The position numbers and the translations under genes were made by a program. Positions 9,601 through 20,909 of a stretch of 64,000 nucleotides of DNA are shown in pieces. Origin of the DNA: Strobilurus pachycystidiatus. Its lineage: Eukaryota > Basidiomycota > Agaricomycetes > Agaricales > Physalacriaceae. The DNA is taken from NCBI GenBank assembly GCA_019915135.1, contig JAHLMK010000001.1:434001-498000 (forward strand). The letters are read 5' to 3'. A model generated the notes under the pieces. It had not been told where the DNA came from. It searched no databases and worked only from the letters and a program-made list of their open reading frames with translations. Every line of letters begins with the position of its first letter. The first letter of the stretch is position 1.

Positions 9601-12099
9601 CGTATTTATCTGCGTACTTGGCCACAAATCGGGCATGTGACGCACATAACAACTGACACTGCATGAAACATACCATATTCACGCCGGAAATATGGTGAAA
9701 AAATGTAAAATCTCTTTAGCATATTTACATCTTGAAAATGATAAAATTATTATGAAATTGAGTGAAAATATGATGAATACATCTGATTATAACAAGGTAT
9801 AGCATATATTTACTATATTCTCATATATGTTTACAATATTTTCATCATTTTTTGAAGTGAAAATATGCTAAAGAAATTTTACATTTTTTCATCATATTTT
9901 AGGCGTAAATATGATATGTTTCATGCAGTGTGAGTGCGTAAGACGACTTGTTGGCGAATGCTCAGTTTAGCGAAGTCTAACAGAAATCAGCAATGATCAA
10001 TAGTTGTAAAAGATAGCTCACCATCAGTAATCTTGGGCTCAATCCACGCTACTCCGGTTGGCGCAAGGGTCCACTGAGTTGGGACTAGATCTCCGGCTTT
10101 GAACGCTTGTCTAAAGGCCTCGTAGGACGCGGCAAACTTTCCATCAAAGTTACCTTGTCGAAGGACAGAATTGGAGAGTAGGAATAGCGAGCGGCAAAGA
10201 AAATCAAACTTGTCCGCGCTTTCCATGACCACGTCTCCGTCGGCCGCCATGTTGATCTCGCTCGTATATCCACGTTTTGTTTCATGCCTAGTTCAGAAAT
10301 AAGACGCGGTGGATTGGCTGATGACGGTCAACGTACGCGGGCTGGTGTGAGGTGAACGTTGTAACAAACTCAGATGTTCTACAATAAGGTTAGAACAACC
10401 ATTACAACAGCTGCGTATACATACGTGGGTGTCCGAGCTGAGGTCTCCTTCAACTCTGATGTGAGTTGAATCGGCTTATGAGTTGCATCCGCGGCCACGT
10501 TGACAGTTGATCGACCACTCATAACAGCGCGCTGAGGGTAGAGCACAACAACATAACGATAGGCCCACGACTCAATATCTTCGACGGTTTTGACATTTGG
10601 CGGTGCGAGTGGTGGAGTCCCACCGTGCCAGCGTAGGCCTGAGATATTTACATCAAGTGAATTGAGTGAAAGTAAGTGACAGATATTAACCTGAGAAGCC
10701 CATAATCTTGAGTCCGTCCAACGCTACATAGAACCCAAGTTCCACCAAATGAAAGCGGCCACCCTCATAGTCGGGTGGAAGATCGCTGTTGCATATCATT
10801 GTCGTATACCCAAGAATATCATCGCCGGCGTCTATATGTGCTGTCCCAAAGGCGCCCATCTCCTTCATTTCGTCAACTGAGATGCTCGACGTTAGTGAGG
10901 GAACTCAATTAATACTTGAGAATTTACCCGACGTGTTGAGTTGAGGCGTAGCAAGATTCATTTGAACGCCGCTGAAGGCCGTGTTCCGATGTGTGCCAAT
11001 ACGAGGAGTGTTGTGAAGATCGGCGGCGTCGTCAAGGAGCGCCGTGAGCTCTGGATAGCGCAAAGCCAAACCATCAAACGCAAGCCCCGTTGTAGTCTCA
11101 CATTACAGATTAGCGGCTAGCCTGACGGCAAAGTAGGTGGCTTACTTCGACAATATCTTTGCGCAACTTGAGATCCTCCTTGTCATTGAGGCTACCGGCA
11201 TCTGTAACCTTCCCACTGGCGGAAGGCCCAGCGAGGTTCTTGGGCTTCTGGACATTCATACCCAATGAGTAGCACCGGGTGTCTTTGACGCCGATGGGGT
11301 TGAAGGTCTCGAAATGAACGCGGTCACGGGTGCGAGTCTCACGACTCCCAAGGGCGCGGTCGCGGAGAGAGTCGAGAGATTCCTGAATCTTCTCGAAAGC
11401 CTCGTCAGAGTCAAAGTCGTGTCTAAGACAGAGGTCAGCAAAAAACAAACACAACGAAGATGAATGACTTGCCGATCAAAGACGTACGCCTGCAAAACAT
11501 CCTGTTCTGGATGGCAAGTGTCGTCGAGATCCCGGGCCCAGACCATATCGCCAGGCCGTAACTCGTACAAACCTGTGCAAAAGTCCTGGAGCTGTAGATG
11601 TAGTAGATCGGGAACACATACCTTGCTTGACCATCATCTTGTTGGGGCCCTTGGGAATACCAATGTGGTTGTGGGCGTAGGCGGCCGAAGACTTTGTCTG
11701 GTTGACCTGCGTACTATGGTAGGTGATGACGAAGTCTCTTCCAGATTTGGCGAGCTGATGAGGACGCCGGGTGTGAGGTTTAGCGCAGATATAGATGGTT
11801 GGCAGATTGGGATCGCGATGAGCAGTAGCAGGCGTAATGTAGAGCACAGCCCCAGCGATGGCGGATGGTAGGGCGCCATCTGCATGCTCGGAAGTGGGAC
11901 GCCCATGGTCGTCCTCGTCATCGCTGGAGGATTCGTCATCGCCGCGCAGGTTGTCGCCGTCGTCCTCGCGATCCACGAGGGGAGGGATCGACTCGTCAAT
12001 GTGATGCGCAGGGGGACTCGACTTACACTCCCGCTTTTTTGACTTGCCCGCCCGCTTTTGGAACAGCCCTTTGAGATGAGCGGTGAAATTGTCCAACAT
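6699..12099 (-). CDS. TET/JBP-like 2-oxoglutarate/Fe(II) dioxygenase, disrupted by a MITE
   Basis: An intron-rich minus-strand gene from ATG 12099 to stop 6699-6701. An acidic N terminus is followed by a dioxygenase core: the metal motif HxD in FGTAHIDAGDD (exon 10686-10890), then the distal metal His in GLRWHGGTPP, then YRYVVVLYP, whose Arg fits the 2-oxoglutarate contact. This is the layout of TET/JBP enzymes, which oxidise methylated bases in DNA or RNA. A Lys/Ser-rich linker (about 9360-8890) leads to a 559-codon C-terminal exon region (6699-8378) that I do not recognise; it may be a separate gene. One intron (11423-11472) has a GC donor (GCAAGT). A 274-bp MITE at 9657-9930 sits inside an exon after the core and shifts the frame, so this copy is probably truncated unless the MITE is spliced out. 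Confidence 0.6.
9657..9930. mobile_element. CACTA-type MITE, 274 bp
   Basis: It starts CACTGCATGAAACATA and ends in the inverted form TATGTTTCATGCAGTG. The terminal inverted repeats extend about 65 bp with a few mismatches. The 3-bp duplication TGA lies at 9654-9656 and 9931-9933. A CACTG start with 3-bp duplications is typical of the CACTA (EnSpm/CMC) superfamily. It has no coding capacity and is AT-rich. Removing it with one TGA restores an open codon run across the TET/JBP-gene exon. Confidence 0.85.
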
Positions 12100-12253
12100 C
12101 GTCAATTTTGCTACATTAATGAACTTCAGTATAAATGAGAGAGAAGGAAAAAAATCAATGCTCACAAATAGTAGCAGCGGGAGTGGCAGCGGGAGTGGTG
12201 GCGGCGGTGGATGGGCGCAAATCAAGGCGGCGCAGTAGGAGTTGAAAAGAGAG

Positions 12254-12320
12254 GGAATGGGCTTATTCAGCTATGCATCGACTCGTGATGAGTCGATGCA
12301 TAGCTGAATAAGCCCATTCC
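12254..12320. repeat. Perfect 31-bp hairpin palindrome
   Basis: Arms 12254-12284 and 12290-12320 are exact reverse complements around the 5-nt loop GTGAT. It lies upstream of the TET/JBP gene at the edge of a GC-rich block. A second perfect palindrome with a 5-nt loop is at 24567-24645. Confidence 0.9.
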
Positions 12321-14415
12321 TAGGACCGCGTGGAGGTGGAGCGCCAGGGCAGCACGCCATGGTGGAGCGAAATCGCGCCGGCGATAACGATGTTGGATAC
12401 GCGGGCCGATGCCGATGCGTGTCACACCGCCAGCGCGGCGCAGAGTGGCGAGAAGTGCAGCGCGGGGTGGCGAGCGCAGCGCAGAGTGGCGAGTGAAGCG
12501 TCCAGCGCGCGGAGGGCGATGTGGCGGATGAGGCAAATGGGGATTTCCAATATCTGCCATGTCGATGACGGCGCGTGCCCGTCATCGAGTTTTGAGCCAA
12601 AGAATTGAAAAAGAAAGAGGGCCCGGCCCTTACCTGAATGGCGAGATGCAGCAAACTAGGCGTCGCGTTGGGCAGCGCGTCCATGCGCCAGGCAGCGCGC
12701 CCATCCCCTCATCCTGCGCCTCCCCAACAGAAAAGTCGCCGCCCATTTGAACGGGACTTGCGCGCAGCGCGTCGGTGCGGGTCCGTGTACCCATCCCTGC
12801 ATCCTGCACCTCCCTGAAGAAAGTTGCCGCCCATTTGAACGGGGCTTACGCGTCCCATTCAGATCCGTGTCCATGGCAACGGCCATGAACATCATGCTCG
12901 CGTCTTGAAGCGGCGCCGGCTCCAGAGTAACGGCGGTGACCAACATACAGGTCCGAGGGCCGGGCGCCGCGGCGGTGGTTGGTGGTTGGCGGGTGGTTGG
13001 TGGAGAGAGGTGGAGAGATCCGATCCGGAATCGCCGAGGAATGATCGACTTGATCCCGGTTCCGGATCGGGATCTCTTCCTCCACCTCCACCATCGCCGC
13101 TGGACGACGACGACGCACGACGACCGTGGACGACGCCAGCCCCAACCTGGCCGTCTGGGCCGCTTCCACTGGCCTCAAGAGCCGTGGATGACGCTTGGAT
13201 TCGACGCAACGCGTAAGCCGTCAGCGACGACGCCCGTCACTCGCGTAAGCCCTCGTGACTGAGGCATCCGCATCTATGGACGACGACGACGGCGAAGGCG
13301 GGTGTGATGAGGGCTGGGGCAGCGGCGCGGATGCGATTTCCCGCCCGCGCTCTGTTGGATTCGGATCTGGGGCTTCCAGACTGCCTGCGGGGGTCTGCAA
13401 AGTAGGTGAGTGTTTTTTTTAGCCTTGTTTGGACGACGGCGGACGCCCGACGACACAGGACCCCCGACGACGGCTGACGGCGGCTGACGGCGACAGCGAC
13501 GAACAACGAGGAACGGTGACGACAACCGACGACGAATGATGGATGGACGGCCGCCAGCCGACGGACGGTGGACGTGGACCTGGGCGACGATGACGATGAC
13601 CGGCTCACGTCGGTGAACCACCGCCTCCCCTCCACCCTCCGTTCCCCGTCTCCGCGGCAGCTCATCCGAGATCTCGAAGATCCGGATCGGGCTGTCGCCC
13701 GGCCCACCCCTCGCACCACCTCTACTCCCAGCCCACACTTCCATGTCCACCCCACCCTACATAACCACCTGCACCCTCCTCCCCACCCTCCACCCTCCTC
13801 TCCCCACCCCCATTCTGCATACTCACCCCCATTCTCTCCACCCCACCACCCCACGACCTCCGCACTCGCCCTTCCTACGACGTCGCCTCTCTGCCTCATT
13901 TTCATGAGGCTGATGAGGCAATTTCCTGCGGTTCGGTATGTGGCGCTGCATTCTTGTGCGGCGCCGCGCCAGCCGCTGGATTGCAACTGGGCTCCCGGAT
14001 CTGGCATACGTGCTCGGCGCACCGTACTGGTAGCATCATTACCTGTATCTACTACTATGACTATCTATATATATATATTCTCATTGACATATATTGAGGC
14101 CCAGTGAGAAATAATGAGGATACAAAGCGGATCACCCCGTGTTGTTCCATCTCACCGTATCTCAACCGAATTCCTACTTGAGTGTCTCCCCCACCTCTGT
14201 AACCACCCTTCCTGCAACACCGTCTCACCACCTCATTTGACGGCAGCAAGGCGTTGTCCAGACAATTGTGTGATGCTGCGCCTGCCGCTGGATCGCAGAA
14301 GTGGCTCGCTTCGAGCGAGGATAATTATATTTGACAAGTTTGACTGCTGCGGGGGACGCCATACGTTCATGCAAGAGATGCGATGGTAGCATTCAGTATA
14401 TAACAAGGGAGTTGT
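12321..14415. other. GC-rich, low-complexity spacer between the TET/JBP and integrase genes
   Basis: No supported gene; the long frames here are on both strands and reflect GC-rich composition. Part of it is duplicated in tandem: about 12700-12770 resembles 12790-12855, both with GCCGCCCATTTGAACGGG. Runs of GAC/GGA-type codons occupy 13080-13620. A strongly C-rich plus strand lies at 13730-13860. AT-rich sequence follows from about 14050. Confidence 0.5.
13730..13860 (-). repeat. Pyrimidine-rich tract, G-rich on the minus strand
   Basis: The plus strand is mostly CCACCC/CCTCC/CCCCA; the minus strand has many runs of three to five G with short loops. It has the composition expected of G-quadruplex-forming DNA. 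Confidence 0.55.
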
Positions 14416-16478
14416 TTATGATTGACCAGCTATCACTTCGTTTATGAATCGGAAGGCTTCCATCCAGACACTACGACGGTGACGCATATCCCTAGACTGC
14501 ATCTCTGGCATTCCCAGAAGGTGATCGTTGAGCATATCAAGCTCTTCGACCGTCAACGGACAGTCCGTATCGGGTACTTCCACCAGCGAGAAGTGAGGAG
14601 GATGGCGAGAGTTCAACGCAGCTTGAGTACCATCTGGGAGGACGTCCATGACAGTATTAGGATCGTTGTGCGCATTATGATGACGCAGAATTTCGCCGTT
14701 ATCCAACTCCTGCCAGTCCACACCGTATGTCCCAATATCTCCGAGGACTTCTGGATCCTCATCTTCCTCAATTTCTTCGCCTAGAAATCTAGTCATGTCG
14801 CGATGACCATTCTGTATTTGCCCAAAAAAGAAAAGATCTTGTGGGCTCCGCTGACGCTCGTTGGGTATGGTAAGTGGATGGTTATTCCACGCCTCGGCCC
14901 ACTCAATTGCATCCTGGTTAACAGAGGGGAGGAAGAGATAATGAAGAAGCCAAATATGAGCCGAATTATCGTGTAACAGTCCGGCGTAGACCTCTAGCTC
15001 TTCAAAGAAGATCTTCCACTTGGATCCAAAGCCACGTGTAACGTCGCGCCACAGTCGTTCGATACGGATATTATGAACGCTTCTATATTGGCGTGAGCAT
15101 ATAGACCGTATTCATAGCAGATTCATACCGTCCCCAGATGTATGATCCACGTTCGGCGCCAAAATTAGTTTCCATAAACTCTGCAACACCAAGGTTCTCA
15201 ACGCCGTGGTCACCGCGAACACGGCTAGGTATTCCATGAGCAGTACAGGCATCCTCAAACAGCTGAAGGACGGTTGCGCTGAGGTTGTTAGCACTGGCAC
15301 GGATACCCGTAACCAAGCGCGAAAACCCATCAACAAAAGCGTGGATAACAATGCGGAAACGTATAAGCGCTAAGTATAGTTGAGAATCCCATGATAAGAG
15401 TATATAACTGACAGATAGCATACCGTGTTGACCATCATGGTGCCATAATGAATTGGGTCCTGCTACTCTGTAGACGCGGCGAGTGATAGTACGTGTGACT
15501 AGATATGCCGGTGTGCCCATGACACGCTCATACGAGGCACGAAGTCGTTCTCGAGGCACATTGTGTCCTAGATGGCGAAGATGTCCTGTAATCATAGATC
15601 GTCCAAATGAAGGAAAGATCTTAAGAATATGTTGAATGACACGATCCAGGTCTTCATCGCTAAGACTGCTTCGTGAGGATGGAAGAACACCATCTGGATG
15701 ATAGAGCCGGATAAACTGGCCTGACTCCTCGTCTTGAAAGTCCACGTATACTGGAGGACAGGGTTCAGCAAGCCCATATTCAAGTGCTCGACGCCGAACT
15801 GTTCGTGCGGAGCAGTCAAAGACTGGTGCTAGACCTCTGGGACCACGGAAGCGGAGTCCACCCTCGAGGTATTCAGGATTGATTTCTCTGCGCGGACGTC
15901 CTGGGCGGCCAGTATGTACAAGATAAGATGCCTAGTATACGACGGTGTTAGCTTGAGGTAGTAAAGAAGACAAAGTAGATGCAACCTCTACAGGCAACGC
16001 AGTCATAGCAGTCTCATCACGAGACAGTTCTACGGCAGAGGCCAAAGCATTGAGCATTTCAGTGATGCTGTCGGACATCACACGATAATCGGCAGGCGTA
16101 ACAAATGCTTGGTTCTATATATTGACTTGAGCTTTGACATGAGTAGAGATAGTGAAACCAAACCTCCTCAAGACTAAGTGAGAAGTCTCGAACAGCTCGC
16201 TCTTCCAGCTGAATGCGTGCAATATCGCCTACTTGTGCTTGAACGGCAATACCGACTCGTCGACACAGTTCCGTATATGCTGCTGTTACAGAGGTAGATA
16301 TTAGAAAGCTGTCATCTTGAAGATTCAGGGGATTATTGGAATTTGTACTAGCATCAGTGTGCTGTAACAGATACAGAAACCCGATGATGAGGAGTAGCAG
16401 CCGAGGCAACATGGCAGGAGATGATAGGATTGGATAAGGAACTCGGGGTAGGTCGGTCTGAGCATGTGCCTGAGCCAT
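14416..16478 (-). CDS. DDE integrase (transposase) of the IS3EU-like element
   Basis: Five exons on the minus strand, with introns near 16162-16116, 15985-15932, 15430-15371 and 15134-15082. The start is taken at 16478 (an in-frame ATG also occurs at 16493). After an N-terminal region comes a helix-turn-helix segment ([10 protein letters not shown] .. [17 protein letters not shown]). A second one resembles the IS3 type ([18 protein letters not shown]). The integrase core follows with acidic residues in HHDGQH, in RGDHGVEN and in [10 protein letters not shown] (the DDE triad), plus [11 protein letters not shown] between the first two. The C terminus is acidic and ends INEVIAGQS. It should bind the element's ends and catalyse strand transfer. 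The catalytic residues are present, so this copy may be functional. Confidence 0.75.
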
Positions 16479-16858
16479 CAAAATTCCCATCAAATCGTAA
16501 TTTTGAGCCCGTTGCTAATTCAGCATCAGCTGATGCTAAATTGCGTCTACAAACACAGTGTTATCTTTGTAAGTATGATTCTTAAACAAGACTTGTGTTG
16601 TCAACTCTTCTCATCCACTGTATGATAAGTCTGAGTATCAGAATATCAGAGTAAAACTAGAATACAAATCAAAACATGCGTGTCACCTCGATTCTGTCAA
16701 AGTAAAAATGCTCATGTAAACACTATGCCCCGCTCAAAATTGGGCGCGGCAAATTTACAACCCAGACATAATCCTGTCAAAAAAAAATTTGGCGTCATTG
16801 TAAACTGCCTCAATGAATTCGTAATGTTAAGGACAATCTAAATGTGATGACAACACGC
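16479..16858. other. Right subterminal region of the IS3EU-like element
   Basis: No gene. It contains inverted relatives of the left 20-bp subterminal repeat near 16473-16499 and an A-run with TTTGGCGTCATTG at about 16790. The segment TCAGCATCAGCTGATGCTAA (16521-16540) holds a short palindrome. The last four bases, ACGC, are the Gypsy target duplication. Confidence 0.5.
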
Positions 16859-18689
16859 TGATGTGCACGTTATTTTAGAGGCGTAGAATCACACCTAACA
16901 AACAACACAACTCTTAATACTCCGAATGAGAGTAAAGTTTCTGCGGTTTTGGAATATTGGGTTTTGCAATAGAAAATCGAGCTTGATTTACTACAACACT
17001 ACACTTGAAAAACAAGGTTCTTGCGTAACAGAAACGTAGGTGTGCACAAAGTGCGAGTTTGAAGGGGGTGGTAGGGATTTTGACCGATTGACAAATCGTC
17101 TGGTTTTCAGGGAACAATACACAAGCCTCTGACTGAACTTAAACTATGCGACTTTCACAATCCTCGCGCTGGAGGGGTTGTATCAAGAACACGATAGTCT
17201 ACTGCCACACTTGGTATGTTTCTTATAACCTCGGTAGGAGCTTATTCTTTGAGTTTGAGTGTTTTGCGTGGGTTTTAGACCAAATCGTGCTCGAATTGCA
17301 CTTGAACTCGCAAGAGGTTATGCTGGTTAACGCTTTTCGCGACTGAACGGTCCTCTCTAGGGAAAGGCTGGCTCAGACTGCAAAGTCTCTGTAGTGTCTC
17401 TAGGGAGATACTATGCTCAGAAACACCGCCTCTAGTACGTTGAATTCAAGGAACTTTGCTCTTCGATTAAGTTCACTTTTGTTCTAAACCCTTGCTCTTA
17501 GTGCGTTAGGTTTGTTCTTTGGTTCTTAGGTTTGACTCGAATTCGAGTTTCTTTGGGTGCGTGCAAATCGAATTCGATTTTGTACAGAGATAGATTACTA
17601 CAGTAGAGCTTTGTGGGCTCGTGGCTGCGGGTCACTAAACTAAACTACTATACTGTATCGACGCTTCTTTTATACAAACTGGTCCCTACTGTACACTAAT
17701 CTTAACTTACTAACTAATAGCCACTTGGAGTTAATTTCCGCGCTGTAGACACCAGTCTAGGCGCTTCCATTTCCTTATTATGCCAGTTTATTCATGACGA
17801 ACCCTCTAGAGTTGATCCACGTTGACTAATTTCAAGCTCGGATTGCAACATCCTTGCGTGCTATCGGTCGAATCTATCACATGGGGTTCATCTTCTCTTG
17901 GCTCTTAATTGTTCTGAATGCTTCTTTGCGACTCGGATTCTTCAGATTGCGTCACCAATTCAGTCTCGATTATCTGATTGAGTCTAGAGCTTCATTTCGC
18001 TTAAGAATCCACTCTAAGATCCATGGTAGATCGTTGACTTGTTGTTCGCAATCTGTCTGCTTGTTCCAATCTCTACTGATTTCAGGTCAGATTTAATCAC
18101 CTGAGATCTGAAGAAGCTTGGCTTCTTGATTCTTAACACTCTTGGCATACTGCGGATTATTCATGAAGAACACTTGATCATCTTTATCTTTATTGGCTTC
18201 TTCGAATAGCTCGGCTGTTACTCGATTTTGTGCTATCGTGGGTTCTAGACTTAGAATTCCAAGGGGATAGTTGTATCTTGTGATAACATTACTGGGCTTT
18301 CATCCCCATTTATGCTGACCTAGACCATTCTGTAGCTTAACCCCATTCTACTCATCAGCAGGAAGTGAGCTAATCGAACTCTAATCGTCTATGAACAACA
18401 CTGACAAAGTCGAGTCCGAATTACTTGGAACTCGAGTTCGTTTCTTAGACGAGTCCTCTTTAAGAATGTGTACGTGATGTTGACTTGATAAATCAAGTGG
18501 GCACTTTGGATGGTGATATTCGAAGATGAATTTCTCCTGGAGGCTCATTCTTGCCCTAATGAGGTCTCCGTATTATCACTGGCAATCTTATGGTCTCTCG
18601 TTAGATGTATTGTGCATTTCGGCTTCGAGTCTTATCTAGAAATCGCAAAATTCTCGGTTTCTAGGCTCAGGCGCGCATAAAGCGTGTCA
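16859..18689 (-). repeat. Gypsy 3' LTR (1831 bp)
   Basis: Same length as 47689-49519. The only difference I noticed is T at 18611 versus C at 49441. It contains two perfect palindromes, ACTCGAATTCGAGT (17535-17548) and AAATCGAATTCGATTT (17565-17580), and a minus-strand TATAAAAG at 17667-17674. Confidence 0.92.
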
Positions 18690-18698
18690 TCTCCCTTT
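18690..18698 (-). promoter_or_regulatory. Polypurine tract of the Gypsy element
   Basis: AAAGGGAGA on the minus strand directly abuts the TG start of the 3' LTR, as expected for the plus-strand DNA primer of an LTR retrotransposon. Confidence 0.75.
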
Positions 18699-18948
18699 AA
18701 CTTTCGATATGTTGTCCGCAACATCAAGATCTTCACCCTGAACCATAATTCATTTCGCTTATTTTTCTGGTTCTCTCTTCGGGTTTTGTCTGCACGGATG
18801 CAATCCCAACTCCAGTTGGCGCGAACAAAGCGCTCGCTGGGTCTTCGTGTTATCTTTGCAACTTGGTTAAATAGTCGGCGGTTTCTGGTCGATTTGCCCC
18901 AGCACCTGCTAACCATTTCACCCTCGAAATTCTTCTACACTTCTCACA

Positions 18949-20549
18949 ATGCCTTCTCTTGTTTCCAAGAAATCGTGGACCGGAATCGTCAACCTTATCC
19001 CTGATGAGGCTCCCGACACCGTTCCCGAGCTAGTTGAACGTCGCCTCGCTGATGGCAAAGCGCTCTTCATCCATATTAAATATTGGGATCCGCCTGCTAC
19101 GGGTTTGGTTCCCGCCGTCTTGACGCTTTACAACAGCCTCTGTCCCTTGGTCCTTAAATCGGTCGAGTACATGGACCGCTCCAAGGCTTCCGCCAAGGAT
19201 AAGGCCGCGTCTTTGGACATGGTCATCATCAAGGTTCTTGTGAGTCGATTTTCTCTTCTTATGAATTCGTGCTCGATTTTCTAAAATCTTTATAAGGGAG
19301 CGAACCTTCCCAAGGACAACGTCTCCGGTTGCATCTATCCCGAGAAGCTCGCCACGTTTTCCTGCAATCTTCGCTCGTTCTTAGGTTTGGCGGTTTCCGA
19401 GTTGGGTGTCAGCCCTCACTTGCATACCGTTAACCTGGCCAACGTGCTTAACGCGTTCGTCATGACTTGCACCAAGAAGGGTACTATCGCGGCGGAAGCT
19501 GCCAGCCTTCCTTCGATCCATCCCCTCCATCCCAAATGGAAGAAACTCATCGAGGCTTCCTCTTCCAAGGGTAAGGAGAAGGCTAAATCTCCCGAACCCA
19601 AGGGTAAGAACAAGCTCAAGGTTCTGGTTCGTATTTCGATTTTCTGTGTTTCGAGTTCGAATTTCTTATGTCTTATGTTATAGAAGGCTTCTTCTTCTTC
19701 CACCGTTCTGGACGATCCTATTCGATTTGCCTCTGGCGACATTAGTAAATCTTCTTTTACTAATGGCTTCCAATGGGCTGATGATCATTCAGAAATGGGT
19801 GAAGTAAACTCTTCCGACTCCGAAGTAAGCTTCTGATGCCTTTTCGGTCTAGATTACGAGGCTGATCTGGCTGCTTTTCTTAAACAGCTCTCCGTGGAGT
19901 CTTCCGACGAAGAGGATAGCGATGAAGAAGTGGTCGAGGTTGCTACACCTCCCGCTTCTACAGCCTCTGAAGCCGTGAGTTATTGGCTCTTTAGCTTTTC
20001 GAGCTCGATTTTTGACTTCTATATAGTCTGCTCGCTCGGTAAAATATCTTTACTATTGTGAAGTACCCGGCCTGGATACTAATTCTTCCTTGTATCACAA
20101 GGCTGTGGCGACGTCGGGATCCATTCCTACTGCTCAGTTGGAGACGGCTCCCAAGCGCAAGGCCACTGTTGCTCTTCCTGAATCCAAGAGGATGGCCAAG
20201 GCTCTTAAACCCGCTGGGTTTAACATCGAACCCGTCCTCATTGATCAGTTGTCTTCTAGTGAGTAACAAATTCGATTTCGATTTTGGGTGTATCTAACTC
20301 GAATTTGTTTTCTTGACAGCCGCTCAGTTGGTCAACGCTTACCAAGGTGCCAGTTCTGCCATTGTTCGCAGAATGCAGATCTTGGCTGCGCTTCCCGCGG
20401 ACTTGGCTCTTTCCGCGTCGATGGTAGCCGCGGAACACGGCTATCGCCACGAGTTGTCCTTGACCATGAACAGGGCTCACGGGGAGGTTCAAACCTTCCT
20501 GCGCACGAGGGACCTGTACCTGGCCACGACTGATTCTTTGGTCCCTTAG
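18949..20549 (+). CDS. Gypsy cargo gene A, unknown protein of about 411 aa
   Basis: Six exons read cleanly: 18949-19239, 19297-19626, 19684-19824, 19888-19974, 20102-20258 and 20320-20549. They give about 411 residues. The N-terminal 200 residues look globular. The middle is Lys/Ser/Glu rich (KGKEKAKSPEPKGK) and acidic (SSDEEDSDEEVVEV). The C terminus is helical and Ala/Leu rich. I do not recognise a family. It lies 260 bp inside the 3' LTR and is transcribed opposite to gag-pol. Several of its introns contain the element's TCGA palindrome. The conserved exon phases and GT-AG borders argue for a real spliced gene carried by the retroelement, and it might be a second structural protein; that is speculation. 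Confidence 0.65.
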
Positions 20550-20909
20550 ATCATCGGGAGCCAAGTCATCATTGATACTTCTTAGCATAAGTAATTGATG
20601 ACTTGTTCTTTACAAAGTAACTAGTCGGAAATCTTGGCTTGAACTGTGACTAGTGTACCGGAGGCTTGGGGCTTACGCGACGGACCTTTATCTTTTTAGT
20701 CTACTCGCGCATGTATTATTATCTGTCGGTCTGCATATAGACATTCTTACTCTTGATCTTGGATTCGATAATCGGACCCGAGAAATTCGGGTTCGATTAT
20801 CTCCTATTGGTTTCTTTACTTAGGTCTTGGTTCTTTTCTTAATCGGTTTGGTACCTTTCTTCTCGATTCTTATAAATTTGATCTTTTCGAGTGGTGGACA
20901 TTCATCACC
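20550..20909. other. Spacer between cargo genes A and B, with an imperfect hairpin
   Basis: ATAATCGGACCCGA and TTCGGGTTCGATTAT form an imperfect 15-bp hairpin near 20767-20801. TATAAAT at 20871-20877 lies 33 bp before the gene B ATG. Confidence 0.5.

Noticed and set aside
9657..9930. MITE mobilised by the Plavaka in this window
   Set aside because: The ends differ (CACTGCATG versus CATCAGCAA) and duplication lengths differ (3 versus 2 bp).
12254..12323. Helitron 3' end (hairpin followed by CTAG)
   Set aside because: The palindrome is followed by CTAG, but then by G rather than T. The stem is too long and perfect, and no Rep/helicase or TC start is seen.
13237..14107. Long overlapping frames in the GC-rich block
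   Set aside because: Arg/Pro/Ser-only compositions on both strands reflect GC-rich low complexity.
2345..16858. KDZ (Kyakuja/Dileera/Zisupton) transposon for the HECT/TET/JBP block
   Set aside because: The transposase is an integrase-type DDE enzyme, with 6-bp duplications and TA-starting ends, not a KDZ transposase.
16914..18096. Small frames in the Gypsy LTRs (repeated at 47744-48926)
   Set aside because: They are short, on both strands, without start context or family signature, and lie in the LTR.
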